A DNA stretch of 64,000 bases from a virus. Location: the IMG/VR virus record IMGVR_UViG_3300031772_000001, positions 1 through 64,000 of that record. One strand, 5' to 3'. The notes beneath the pieces are model-generated. The model had not been told where the DNA came from. It searched no databases and saw nothing but the letters and a program-made list of their open reading frames with translations. Both the position numbers and the translations under genes were made by a program. Below are positions 33,143 to 40,476 of this stretch, piece by piece (position 1 is the first letter of the stretch; each line of letters begins with the position of its first letter).

Positions 33143-33445
33143 TTACATCACCTCATCAGTATCTCTCTGCACGTCTTCTACCTTTTCATAAGTAGCTAAA
33201 AATATGTCATTTCGGCAAGGATAAAATTCTCCTTTTACATCACGAATAATGTAATCACCAATATTAGCTACAAAAACACCTTCAAGTGTAGTTATTTTGA
33301 ATTGACCGTCTGTTGGATCAATACCATAACCGCAATCCAAAAAACTTCCCTTATTCGTTATACCAAGAAACTCGTATAACTCATCAAGACTATATTGTGT
33401 TAGCTGAACCGCCTCAATAATAACTGGCTTTTTTCGATACTTCAT
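33143..33445 (-). CDS. Conserved phage protein (KYRKKPVIIEAVQ family)
   Basis: 100 residues. The sequence MKYRKKPVIIEAVQ, FKITTLEGVFVANIGDYII, and VKGEFYPCRNDIFLATYE match a small protein widely seen in phage and prophage genomes, function unknown. Complete at both ends. Encoded immediately downstream of the tRNA cluster. Confidence 0.85.
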   Translation of the reverse strand: MKYRKKPVIIEAVQLTQYSLDELYEFLGITNKGSFLDCGYGIDPTDGQFKITTLEGVFVANIGDYIIRDVKGEFYPCRNDIFLATYEKVEDVQRDTDEVM

Positions 33446-33479
33446 TTACATTTTTACCTTTCTTGGTTTCAGTTTACTA

Positions 33480-33528
33480 ACTCTTCGGTTTTCAGGATCA
33501 ATGCTGTAAACCACTCGACCAACTCTCC
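33480..33528 (-). pseudogene. Decayed tRNA-Ser(UGA)-like 5' half
   Basis: On the minus strand GGAGAGTTGGTCGAGTGGTT begins like a serine tRNA (acceptor and D-arm), and TTGATCCTGAAAACCGA resembles a Ser(UGA) anticodon arm with mismatches and C at the position of the invariant U33. No T-arm follows. It sits 7 bases downstream of tRNA-Leu(UAA) in the same orientation, so it is probably the remnant of a third tRNA. Confidence 0.4.
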
Positions 33529-33535
33529 AAGTAAA

Positions 33536-33623
33536 TACGGGGGATGGGACTCGAACCCACAGGCTCCCTTTCGGGAAAAGCGAATTTTAAGTTCGCCGTC
33601 TATGCCAATTCGACTACCCCCGC
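33536..33623 (-). tRNA. tRNA-Leu(UAA)
   Basis: 88 bases on the minus strand. Acceptor GCGGGGG pairs with CCCCCGT; anticodon arm GCGAA-CTTAAAA-TTCGC reads UAA; a long variable arm (CCCGAAAGGG) marks a class II tRNA; the T-arm has GGGTTCGAGTCCC. CCA is not encoded (A then TTTAC follow). Confidence 0.93.
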
Positions 33624-33628
33624 AAAAA

Positions 33629-33708
33629 TACGGGTGAAGGGACTCGAACCCCCACGCTTTCGCATCAGATTTTGAATCTGAGATGTCTACCAATTCCATC
33701 ACACCCGC
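33629..33708 (-). tRNA. tRNA-Leu(CAA)
   Basis: 80 bases on the minus strand. Acceptor GCGGGTG pairs with CACCCGT; anticodon arm TCAGA-TTCAAAA-TCTGA reads CAA; short class II variable arm (TGCGAAAGCG); T-arm GGGGTTCGAGTCCC. CCA not encoded. Together with tRNA-Leu(UAA) it covers the UUA and UUG codons. Confidence 0.93.
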
Positions 33709-33713
33709 AAGTA

Positions 33714-34109
33714 TTACTCATAAACTCTCTTTTTTCCCACCCACGGAATCCCACCCGCCTTTACAAACTTCTTAGTAGACACCTCAGAGTCAAGTGTTTC
33801 CCTGACTCTTGGAACCCAAGCCTCGCCAGACCGCAACTTCATATCCCCGTCTGTCCAACGGATCATAGGAACTTTTCTAACCGGATGCAATTGCTTCTCA
33901 TCCATCTCCCCACAACGTATCAACCTACCATGCCTGTCATACACCCGAAAACAAAGGTCTTTTTGTGCAGAACTCCATTTGAAAATCTTTGCCCTCGCCA
34001 CACACTCTTCACATCCCCGCTCAGATGCCGAACGGTAGATTGTAGTCCAAACACCACTCCTATCCAAAACATCAAGAGACCACCTCCTTCTCAGTTTTTT
34101 GACATACAT
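33714..34109 (-). CDS. Hypothetical protein (131 aa)
   Basis: Starts MYVKKLRRRWSLDVLDRSG. Basic, with three cysteines near the middle (RGCEECVARAKIF). Contains LCFRVYDRHGRLIRCGEMDE. No family recognised. Overlaps the Cys-rich gene upstream by 38 bases. Confidence 0.5.
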   Translation of the reverse strand: MYVKKLRRRWSLDVLDRSGVWTTIYRSASERGCEECVARAKIFKWSSAQKDLCFRVYDRHGRLIRCGEMDEKQLHPVRKVPMIRWTDGDMKLRSGEAWVPRVRETLDSEVSTKKFVKAGGIPWVGKKRVYE

Positions 34110-34281
34110 AAGAGCACTCCGGTAATCTTACCAATTTAGGGTAGTATGTTCCGTGACTTACAGGCTTACCATATTTCAAACAAATATGAAGACTCTTGTT
34201 CTTTGGAAACCTCTCTCTGCCACTCTCTTCAGGTGACACATAACCACAAAACTCGTCACAAAAACACGCAGTCGATGTCAT
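34072..34281 (-). CDS. Small Cys-rich protein
   Basis: 69 residues with five to six cysteines (ACFCDEFCGYV, LHICLKYG, CSYVCQK), plausibly zinc-binding. Overlaps the lipase stop (ATGA-type) and the following gene. Function unknown. Confidence 0.5.
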   Translation of the reverse strand: MTSTACFCDEFCGYVSPEESGRERFPKNKSLHICLKYGKPVSHGTYYPKLVRLPECSYVCQKTEKEVVS

Positions 34282-35114
34282 ACCGTCACCCGACTTCTCA
34301 CAATCCCCATAAAATGCACACCCTCACCATCCTTGATTGACTTACAATACTTTATCCAAGCATCAGTTGTTGTACTGTAAAAATGATCCTTAATCTTGTT
34401 AAACATAATATGAAAAAAAGGCTCCTCAAGTTTCATAGGCTTGCCAGCATGTTGAAACCCTGCAAACTCTGGTGGAAGATACTGTGTAAACTCATACCCA
34501 TGATGAATATTGATGTAGTTTATGGGAAGACCGTCTACTTCATCACAAAATTCCTTAGTACCAACACGAGGAGCACCATGAGCTACACAAACACAAGGAA
34601 GTCCCAGATTCTTAGCCTTATCCCTTGCTGACAAAATAGTAAGTGCTCCACCCCGCGAATGTCCAGTATCGAGAATTGGAGGAAGATTATTTTCTCTCCA
34701 AATCTCCCCAAGACGTGTCTTCTTGTCTGCCATCATGTGCGTCTTATCATAAGCATATTTTTGAAGATACTCTTGAAAGGTCTGCTTATAGTACAGCCAA
34801 GACTTGTAAAAATCACAGTGAATATAGCCAGCCTTCGTACTACCATCACCAACATACACCAAATATTTCTCTGGACTTGGATCTTGTAGAGGGAACGCAT
34901 CAAAATCACCTATCCACGCAGCAAGATCCTTTGTTCCTCGAAAAGAGAAAACTATCTTATCTGGAAACTCCGCTATGTATGCAAAATCTTTATCATTCTC
35001 CAACGCCGTGTAGATTGAATTTTCAAATTCTGGAAACTTGTCAATAGGAGGACGCTCGTGCATCCCATGACTTGCTGCCTCTGCATACATCCACGACTTT
35101 GCAAAACTATCCAT
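34278..35114 (-). CDS. Class 3 lipase-like alpha/beta hydrolase
   Basis: 278 residues. IVFSFRGTKDLAAWIGDFDA is the oxyanion strand region of class 3 lipases; the nucleophile elbow is GHSRGG with Ser153; a later His (FYSTTTDAW region or GVHFMG) could complete the triad, and Asp near HHGYEF/ EFCDEVDGLPINYIN is a candidate. No signal peptide is visible, so it acts in the cell or in the virion. Lipases are uncommon in phage genomes. Encoded with two glycosyltransferases. Confidence 0.8.
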   Translation of the reverse strand: MDSFAKSWMYAEAASHGMHERPPIDKFPEFENSIYTALENDKDFAYIAEFPDKIVFSFRGTKDLAAWIGDFDAFPLQDPSPEKYLVYVGDGSTKAGYIHCDFYKSWLYYKQTFQEYLQKYAYDKTHMMADKKTRLGEIWRENNLPPILDTGHSRGGALTILSARDKAKNLGLPCVCVAHGAPRVGTKEFCDEVDGLPINYINIHHGYEFTQYLPPEFAGFQHAGKPMKLEEPFFHIMFNKIKDHFYSTTTDAWIKYCKSIKDGEGVHFMGIVRSRVTV

Positions 35115-35125
35115 AAATCCTCCTG

Positions 35126-35782
35126 TTACCTTTTGACAAGTCCAAGAAACTTCTCTAACAACTCCTTCTTGGCTTCTCCTTGTATCCCGTAAGGATGAAT
35201 TATGAAAGCATTATCCAAAACATCACCATCATAATCCCTTGAATGTTTATTAAAAATATCGTTCTTCCACACACAAACATGACTCTTATTTTCTTCTTGA
35301 TTACAAAAAAAGTCTATGGCTCTCTGCTCACAGCCATCATGTAAGTAAGAACAACCCGGACATCTTAACTTACATGGATCAGAATAACCAACCTTCCCAT
35401 AAACATCCCTCAAAAAAGACTCTGACCAAGAACAACTCTTTACAAAGAAAACCCCTGCATTAACACTGCCATTATCAGCCCTTACTCTACTATCACGATC
35501 TCTTGTAATAACAAAATCATTTTCAAAAAACTGCTCCAACCTCATACCCATATCAACAATCACCGCATCAGCGTCAATCCACACTATACCATCGTATATT
35601 GGGGTATAAGTTTGTATAAGTCGTATTTTACTCCAAACCAAAGGTCTATCGGTAACTACACTACTACCGACAGATATTAGTTTATATTTATTCCTTTCAC
35701 AATACTCAAACTTATTCCCAAGAGTCTGCAATGCGTAATCACTAATCTCATGTGTATGCATCGTCAAAACAGCAATTTTCAT
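35126..35782 (-). CDS. Glycosyltransferase (GT34-like)
   Basis: 218 residues. MKIAVLTMHTHEISDYALQT and YKLISV form the start of a GT-A domain; WIDADAVIVD holds the DxD (Asp70, Asp72); NAGVFFVKSCSWSESFLRDVY, CEQRAIDFF and FIIHPYGI follow as in galactosyl/mannosyltransferases of this group. ATG overlaps nothing upstream but the next gene starts within its stop region. Acceptor unknown. Confidence 0.75.
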   Translation of the reverse strand: MKIAVLTMHTHEISDYALQTLGNKFEYCERNKYKLISVGSSVVTDRPLVWSKIRLIQTYTPIYDGIVWIDADAVIVDMGMRLEQFFENDFVITRDRDSRVRADNGSVNAGVFFVKSCSWSESFLRDVYGKVGYSDPCKLRCPGCSYLHDGCEQRAIDFFCNQEENKSHVCVWKNDIFNKHSRDYDGDVLDNAFIIHPYGIQGEAKKELLEKFLGLVKR

Positions 35783-36360
35783 CGTATGTACGGAATCCTG
35801 TGGTAAGGTGCGGGTATTCTTTCCGGTCCTATCAAAGAATATCTTCGTAGGTTCGACAAATGGTAATGATACAACAGCACTTTATCACAAGGGTTCTTTA
35901 CAGTATACCCGACCTTTACAAACTCATAAGCAAGTCTTAGATCACACCCAAATATCCCTTGAGTAAAGTCACAAAACAAATTCTTCTCATCCTTCAAAAA
36001 ATTCCCTCTGAAAATCCAACAATCCTGCCTGTCCGTCATAATATCACCAGCAATAAACGGAACAACACTCAAAACATCCCTTCTCGAAACACACCAAACC
36101 TCATCATAAGTGATGTTAAAAATGTAAGGCAAAGAACTGTGTTCAAGCCAGCAATCTGAATTTATTATTACATTTATATCGTTTGGGAGAGAAACCTCTT
36201 TTATCAAGTCAAAATACTCCCTAAAAGTAGGTCTTCCGTCTATCAACTGTATTGAAGCAATATCTGGAAGACCAACCTGAGTTTGTTGGTAAGAATAAAC
36301 CAACTCTGCGTCACGAACAGGGTCAGGATCAACATACAGGTTGTAAAAAATATTGATCAT
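35779..36360 (-). CDS. Glycosyltransferase-like protein
   Basis: 193 residues starting MINIFYNLYVDPDPVRDAEL. I place the start at 36360 because that ATG overlaps the TGA of the upstream gene (ATGA). VNVIINSDCWLEHSS-like strand (DINVIINSDCWLE) and DCWIFRG, then FGCDLRLAYEF resemble GT-A proteins of large phages that pair with GT34-like enzymes. Its end overlaps the next gene's start. Substrate unknown. Confidence 0.6.
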   Translation of the reverse strand: MINIFYNLYVDPDPVRDAELVYSYQQTQVGLPDIASIQLIDGRPTFREYFDLIKEVSLPNDINVIINSDCWLEHSSLPYIFNITYDEVWCVSRRDVLSVVPFIAGDIMTDRQDCWIFRGNFLKDEKNLFCDFTQGIFGCDLRLAYEFVKVGYTVKNPCDKVLLYHYHLSNLRRYSLIGPERIPAPYHRIPYIR

Positions 36361-36581
36361 GTATGGAAATCTATGGTTGATGGAATAGACATCCAATGCG
36401 TGACCTTCCATGAAGAATCGTCTTCGCGGTCCCCGCACCAATCCGACCACCCAACCTCTTTTTGATACTTGACCTGAAAAACAACCTTCTGTCGGTGTTC
36501 TGGAAGTCCAACCTCACATAATCCAAGTACCCACACATTATCATCTGGCAACCAACCCTCTACCTTTATCCACGTATGCAT
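36357..36581 (-). CDS. DUF551 family small phage protein
   Basis: 74 residues. The family pattern WIxVxxxLPxDxxxVLxL ... VTHWMxxP is clear (TWIKVEGWLPDDNVWVLGL, KVTHWMSIPSTI). Function unknown; common in phage accessory regions. A second, diverged member lies in a gene cassette at 41.6 kb. Confidence 0.85.
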   Translation of the reverse strand: MHTWIKVEGWLPDDNVWVLGLCEVGLPEHRQKVVFQVKYQKEVGWSDWCGDREDDSSWKVTHWMSIPSTIDFHT

Positions 36582-36585
36582 AATC

Positions 36586-36852
36586 TTACTTCCTACCTCT
36601 CTTGCTTTTATGAAACTTCAAAGTCGAAGAAGCATCTTTACTACTTAAAGCATACTCAGGTGGAACTTCGTTGTCGTGAAATGACCTTACAACAAATGTA
36701 TAATGATTCTCTGGATCTTTAGGAACCCTGTACTTAAACCCTACAAGAGCCACATCACACTTCTTATCCTTTGGGTCTGAAATATCCGGGGTAAGTAAGA
36801 AAGATCCCCAATGATCAATCAAATCTTCAGCAACGTCAACGATAATCCTCAA
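36586..36852 (-). CDS. Hypothetical protein (88 aa)
   Basis: Starts MRIIVDVAEDLIDHWGSF after AGGAGG. Contains KKCDVALVGFKYRVPKDPENHYTFVVRSF and a basic tail. No family recognised. First gene after the structured terminator element. Confidence 0.55.
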   Translation of the reverse strand: MRIIVDVAEDLIDHWGSFLLTPDISDPKDKKCDVALVGFKYRVPKDPENHYTFVVRSFHDNEVPPEYALSSKDASSTLKFHKSKRGRK

Positions 36853-36869
36853 TAGACACCTCCTGTAAT

Positions 36870-36971
36870 TAAAAAAGCCCGTAGGATAACTGGAAGGAAA
36901 AACGAGTCCCCACTAAACTCGTACCAGAACCTTACGGCAACCGGCTTCCAGTAGATCAAACCCTACGGGCT
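36870..36971 (-). terminator. Large nested-stem RNA element with U-tract
   Basis: Three nested or branched stems are visible: AGCCCGTAGG (36876-36885) with CCTACGGGCT (36962-36971); ACTGGAAG (36889-36896) with CTTCCAGT (36945-36952); ACGAGT (36902-36907) with ACTCGT (36917-36922). On the minus strand the outer stem ends in TTTTTT. It starts just after a relic stop codon. The size is far above a simple terminator, so it may be a structured RNA that also terminates. Confidence 0.65.
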
Positions 36972-36974
36972 ACA

Positions 36975-37429
36975 CTACTTTCTTTTTTCAGTTTTCGTAG
37001 AACAACAACTCTTAGTTCCATCAGGGAACTCGTAAGTAAGCGTTCTTTCTAACAAATCTACCTTTAACTTCTCCCCTGTCAAATTAAAGTACATTGTCAT
37101 AAGTCTTATCATGTGTAAACTCAACTCCCTTACCAAGTCACTATCCGTCGTAAGCTCAACTCCCTTACCAAGTCACTATCCGTCGTAAGATCCGAATTGA
37201 TAATCTGCGTCAAAGAAACTACATCCCCGACAATTTTCTCTTGTTGCTCTCTCTGATCCCGCTGATTAACGGGTGAAGGCCGCACAAGATTTACCGTATT
37301 CAAAAAAGAAGACAATTCCACATCACTTACTTTCTTCTCTATAACTTCCTGTCCCTTATCTCTGTTCTTCCATGAAAAAACAAGCCAACGTGCAACATCA
37401 ACTATACAATCAGACAAACTTATTCTCAT
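36975..37429 (-). pseudogene. Gene frameshifted by a 35-bp tandem duplication
   Basis: The ATG at 37429 follows GGAGGAG. As written the frame ends at 37130 (99 aa, ending LSLRRIVTW). Removing one copy of the 35-bp duplication at 37120-37189 restores a 139-residue frame that continues ...LSLHMIRLMTMYFNLTG... ELLERTLTYEFPDGTKSCC-like sequence and stops at a TAG at 36975. The restored part has normal protein character, so the duplication is a recent or switchable frameshift, or an assembly error. Function unknown. Confidence 0.65.
37120..37189. repeat. Exact 35-bp tandem duplication
   Basis: 37120-37154 and 37155-37189 are identical (CTCAACTCCCTTACCAAGTC... on the plus strand). 35 is not a multiple of 3, so it shifts the frame of the gene it lies in. 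Confidence 0.95.
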
Positions 37430-37444
37430 ACTCTCCTCCAATCA

Positions 37445-38197
37445 CTATACCATTCCAGCAATATCCGACAAATACAGCTTCCCACTCTTAGCAAGCAACT
37501 CAAGTATCCTCTTTCCTATTACGTTTCTCAAGGGTGACTTTATAAACTTGAAAGCAACCTTAGTCATCTCTATATCAACCCTCTGCTGCTCTTTACCATC
37601 CAATTTCTTACTATTATCTACAATCAAAAAGTTTTCCCCTCCAAACAACGTCTGAAATCCTCCTATATTTCCCTGAACCTGATTCCATGCCTGTTTTACA
37701 AAATCCTCTGGAACACTTCTCTCCCTTTCTTCATTACGCTCAATAGCTACCTCCAAAGAGGTATTTACAAAAACCATGTATGTATCATACCCTATCCTCT
37801 CCATAGTCTCTTTCTGCTTTGTAATCTTCGCTAAATCCTTACCAGTACCGTCAATCACCAAAGGTAACATACCATTCACCCAATAACCCATACGAGTATC
37901 AGTAAGACGCTTCGCAGCCTCCCTTGCTGACAACTGCTTTGCATGAATCTCTTTGTTTGAAGGGTCTATGTCAAACGGAAGATTCTCTTTTTTCAAGTTT
38001 CTCTCAAATACAACATCAGAATTTACAAAATTAGCAAATCCAGCAAACATTTTCTTAGAGTAGAAGCTCTTGCCACTGCCCGGTCCCCCCGCCATAAACA
38101 CACACTTGAACAAGTTCGCATCGTTTATGCTCTCTTTAATCTCATTATCCTTAACATCGTCTTCATACATATCTCTAAGAAGAGCTTTTACTGCCAT
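37445..38197 (-). CDS. Zeta-toxin-like P-loop kinase with capsid tag
   Basis: 250 residues. The N-terminus MAVKALLRDMYEDDVKD carries the LLxxMYE tag of the head-protein block. A P-loop kinase follows: Walker A GGPGSGKS (37-44), FVNSDVVFE, the helical ARLT-type stretch SAREAAKRLTD, LPLVIDGTGKD, YMVFVNTSLEVAIERNEER. This order fits zeta toxin / polynucleotide-kinase-type enzymes, which phosphorylate UDP-sugars, nucleotides or other small hydroxyl substrates. The tag suggests packaging into the head and delivery into the host (inference). No epsilon-like antitoxin was recognised next to it. Confidence 0.75.
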   Translation of the reverse strand: MAVKALLRDMYEDDVKDNEIKESINDANLFKCVFMAGGPGSGKSFYSKKMFAGFANFVNSDVVFERNLKKENLPFDIDPSNKEIHAKQLSAREAAKRLTDTRMGYWVNGMLPLVIDGTGKDLAKITKQKETMERIGYDTYMVFVNTSLEVAIERNEERERSVPEDFVKQAWNQVQGNIGGFQTLFGGENFLIVDNSKKLDGKEQQRVDIEMTKVAFKFIKSPLRNVIGKRILELLAKSGKLYLSDIAGMV

Positions 38198-38212
38198 AAG
38201 TTTCTCCTGTGT

Positions 38213-38413
38213 TTAATTGATTTCTGAAAGTAACACCTTCATCTTCTCTTGCTTACCCTGCATTAACTTCTCATAACAATCATCACACACCACGTCACAC
38301 TCCTCTACAGGCTTATCAAATTCTTGCTTCATCTCGGCAATCGCCTCTTCGTCAGACCACGCTTTTTCAAAAGTACCTCCGCAGACACAACACTTGAAAG
38401 TATTGTCAGGCAT
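38213..38413 (-). CDS. Small two-pair Cys zinc-finger protein
   Basis: 66 residues with CCVCGG near the N-terminus and CDVVCDDCYEKL in the middle, a plausible zinc knuckle pair. Helical acidic connector (DEEAIAEMKQEFDKPVEE). Function unknown. Confidence 0.6.
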   Translation of the reverse strand: MPDNTFKCCVCGGTFEKAWSDEEAIAEMKQEFDKPVEECDVVCDDCYEKLMQGKQEKMKVLLSEIN

Positions 38414-38415
38414 AA

Positions 38416-38703
38416 TTACTTCTCCACTCTTACGCTCAAGTTACCATTACACTTAGGACATTGAACCACAAACTCTCTTGTGTCTGGCTTATCAACATGA
38501 TTGACGTTATAGATACCAAACTCGAAGACAAGAACATTCAGGACAATCAAACGTGCGGATATATGAGGATTATGGTCACTTTTGTAAAGATCAATCTGAG
38601 ATTCAAAGTTTACAAAATTGATCCCATCCTTAAACTTACGAATAACATAGAAAAACGCAAGCTCCCAAGCATAGTTCTTAGATATTTTCGTTCCTATGAC
38701 CAC
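38416..38703 (-). CDS. Hypothetical protein with C-terminal CxxC
   Basis: 95 residues starting MVIGTKISKNYAWELAFFYV. Aromatic-rich; ends with a VQCPKCNGNLSVRVEK half zinc ribbon. Function unknown. Confidence 0.55.
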   Translation of the reverse strand: MVIGTKISKNYAWELAFFYVIRKFKDGINFVNFESQIDLYKSDHNPHISARLIVLNVLVFEFGIYNVNHVDKPDTREFVVQCPKCNGNLSVRVEK

Positions 38704-38729
38704 CGTTCTTTCCTTCCTTATTCTTGTTC

Positions 38730-38921
38730 TTATCTCTTCATCAACGAATGGTCAAGGCAATATTTCTTCCTTCGTACAACACGAAATTCAGCGGTGCATC
38801 CTTCCCACTGACACCGCCTCATAGAAGTATATCGTCTTTTGCTCTGTATTTTAGTTTCTTCTATGTAATACTTATCTATGTACTGATGTCCTTTACTTAC
38901 TATCTCATCAATCCTTGACAT
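38730..38921 (-). CDS. Small zinc-binding-like protein
   Basis: 63 residues starting MSRIDEIVSKGHQYIDKYY at the ATG after AAGTGGTGTGTC. RRCQWEGCTAEFRVVRRKKYCLDHSL gives a CxxxxC...CxxH arrangement. Likely a zinc finger of a type common in phage small genes. Confidence 0.55.
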   Translation of the reverse strand: MSRIDEIVSKGHQYIDKYYIEETKIQSKRRYTSMRRCQWEGCTAEFRVVRRKKYCLDHSLMKR

Positions 38922-38931
38922 GACACACCAC

Positions 38932-39015
38932 TTACTCAAACACCACAAGAAAGCATGTTACATAGCTTTGATCTTCTACTTTTCTCTCTGCTTCCAAACA
39001 AGCCTCGCAACGCAT
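38932..39015 (-). CDS. Possible 27-aa Cys-containing peptide
   Basis: MRCEACLEAERKVEDQSYVT... preceded by GGGTGG and followed closely by the next gene. Very short, so uncertain. The rest of the 38.9-39.2 kb gap shows only weak small frames. Confidence 0.3.
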   Translation of the reverse strand: MRCEACLEAERKVEDQSYVTCFLVVFE

Positions 39016-39191
39016 TATCCACCCGTTTATCTGAATCAACTCGGTGTAAGATTTTTCTTCAAAAGGGAAAAGTCGGCACACAGAAACTGTCCAAAAGTCT
39101 TAGTCCCAAAAAATTTGCAAAACTTGTTAGGCTCACTGACGTTAAAGCACCACAATTAAGATCAAACCGTACTTCTATCATAGAAATCCCC

Positions 39192-39512
39192 TTACTTTGA
39201 TCCCACTCTCTGCTTTCCGCACATAGGACAGAATTTTACACCGTTATCTGTTGCTGTACCTTCAGAAAAACACCACTTATCCCCACACTCCGTATCATAA
39301 GAGTCTGTTGTAGAGTCGTATATCCAATGACAAGTCTTCTTTGGCTTCGCACACACCTCTCCTTCCACTATGATCTCACCTCTTGGACGAACTGGAGGTG
39401 GAGGAGGTGGAGGAGGTGGAGGAGGTGGAGGAGGTGGAGGAGGTGCCGGAACTTTCTTCATTCGCTCCAATTTCTCTGGTGACGGTAAGGATCGTGGCGC
39501 GTTTGTAGTCAT
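39192..39512 (-). CDS. Polyproline + zinc-ribbon protein
   Basis: 106 residues. A run of 17 prolines (residues ~24-40) encoded by a GGTGGA-type microsatellite (plus strand) links a short N-terminus to a C-terminal ribbon (CHWIYDST, YDTECGDKWCF, KFCPMCGKQ). The ribbon is of a kind frequent in phage small proteins. Repeat length probably varies. ATG overlaps the stop of the Lar-like gene. Confidence 0.6.
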   Translation of the reverse strand: MTTNAPRSLPSPEKLERMKKVPAPPPPPPPPPPPPPPPPPVRPRGEIIVEGEVCAKPKKTCHWIYDSTTDSYDTECGDKWCFSEGTATDNGVKFCPMCGKQRVGSK

Positions 39513-39934
39513 TTCTCACCCACTACCTTCAACAAATCATCCATTGTCTCTCTGTCAGCAACAACTACAAAAAGACGCAAAAGATGGTCTACAGCATCTT
39601 TAAGTTCTACCCACTTAGCTTTGAACTTAACATAAAACTTCTCTGGTAACTCATACTCAGAATAGTTAATCTGCTTTTGCATATCAAAAATCTTTGTCTT
39701 AACAACAGCTTCAACATCAGAAACAAGTGAAGGTGAAACTACTAAACGAACTCTTCTATTCCAATACTCTACCGCTTCCTTCTCAGAGTAAACCAACCCA
39801 CCACACGTAGCTCCACAATCACACTGCACTCGAAAATCACCAAGATCGTCAAGCTCCTCGTACATCTCAGGAGTACCGCCACAAAAAGGACAAGGCAGTA
39901 ACCCCTCTACTGGATGGTCTGTCTTAACACTCAT
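39509..39934 (-). CDS. Lar-like zinc-ribbon protein
   Basis: 141 residues from the ATG after GGAAGGAG. LLPCPFCGGTPEMYEE, VQCDCGATCGG and SEKEAVEYWNRR match the Lar (restriction alleviation) small-protein pattern at residues ~13-62; a helical extension of ~75 residues follows. Lar modulates type I restriction-modification in the Rac prophage; whether this one does is unknown. A second Lar-like gene is at 43.3 kb. Confidence 0.7.
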   Translation of the reverse strand: MSVKTDHPVEGLLPCPFCGGTPEMYEELDDLGDFRVQCDCGATCGGLVYSEKEAVEYWNRRVRLVVSPSLVSDVEAVVKTKIFDMQKQINYSEYELPEKFYVKFKAKWVELKDAVDHLLRLFVVVADRETMDDLLKVVGEK

Positions 39935-40089
39935 TGAAACTCCTTCCACACATAACCATGATTCTCTGTGTCAGGATCTACCTTCCACTTCTCATGTTCT
40001 AACCTACCATCATCCTGGTCTTCATTCTCTCTTATATCAGGCTCTTTACCTGCCCCATGAAGAAAATTCTCGTCATCCTCGTACCCCAT
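39931..40089 (-). CDS. Small acidic protein (52 aa)
   Basis: MGYEDDENFLHGAGKEPDIR... ends VWKEFQ with TGA overlapping the next ATG (ATGA). Acidic and polar. Translational coupling supports it as a real gene; no family recognised. Confidence 0.55.
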   Translation of the reverse strand: MGYEDDENFLHGAGKEPDIRENEDQDDGRLEHEKWKVDPDTENHGYVWKEFQ

Positions 40090-40092
40090 ATA

Positions 40093-40335
40093 CTACGTTC
40101 TTTCTCTCTCAAAGGCACACAAGCAGTTTACATAAGACACTGAGTTATATCCTTTAGAACGAAATATCGGCCAGAACTTCTTACCATCAAACTCTGTTAT
40201 CTGTTTTATCTTCTTTGGTATGTGCAACTCCCCATACTTTTCACCTTTTGGTATAGGAACACCATTCACCTCACACTGAGTATACCTCACCGCTTTCATG
40301 TGCAAATAGCGACGTTCAAACTCCTGCTTAGGCAT
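40093..40335 (-). CDS. Hypothetical protein (80 aa)
   Basis: Starts MPKQEFERRYLHMKAVRYTQ; contains PIPKGEKYGELHIPKKIKQITEFDGKKFWPIF-like basic beta-rich stretch (quoted in part). Overlaps the upstream 45-aa gene by 8 bases. Function unknown. Confidence 0.55.
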   Translation of the reverse strand: MPKQEFERRYLHMKAVRYTQCEVNGVPIPKGEKYGELHIPKKIKQITEFDGKKFWPIFRSKGYNSVSYVNCLCAFERERT

Positions 40336-40465
40336 CTAACAGCATTCTCCTCCAACGCTCAAGTGCAGCTACGAATTCCTCTTTTTTATCTTTACCTCTT
40401 CCACAAGCAACATCTGTCCCGTTAATAAAAACCACTCCCCACGGGTCAACGTCAAATAATTCCAT
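40328..40465 (-). CDS. Small hypothetical protein (45 aa)
   Basis: MELFDVDPWGVVFINGTDVA..., with AAGAGAG just upstream; the frame is also open some codons further upstream, overlapping the preceding gene. C-terminal helix EEFVAALERWRRMLLDA. Function unknown. Confidence 0.45.
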   Translation of the reverse strand: MELFDVDPWGVVFINGTDVACGRGKDKKEEFVAALERWRRMLLDA

Positions 40466-40476
40466 GACTCTCTTAA

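Noticed and set aside
38920-39159. Plus-strand 79-codon frame with a hydrophobic start
   Set aside because: It is the only plus-strand candidate in its region, lacks a ribosome binding site and overlaps minus-strand genes.
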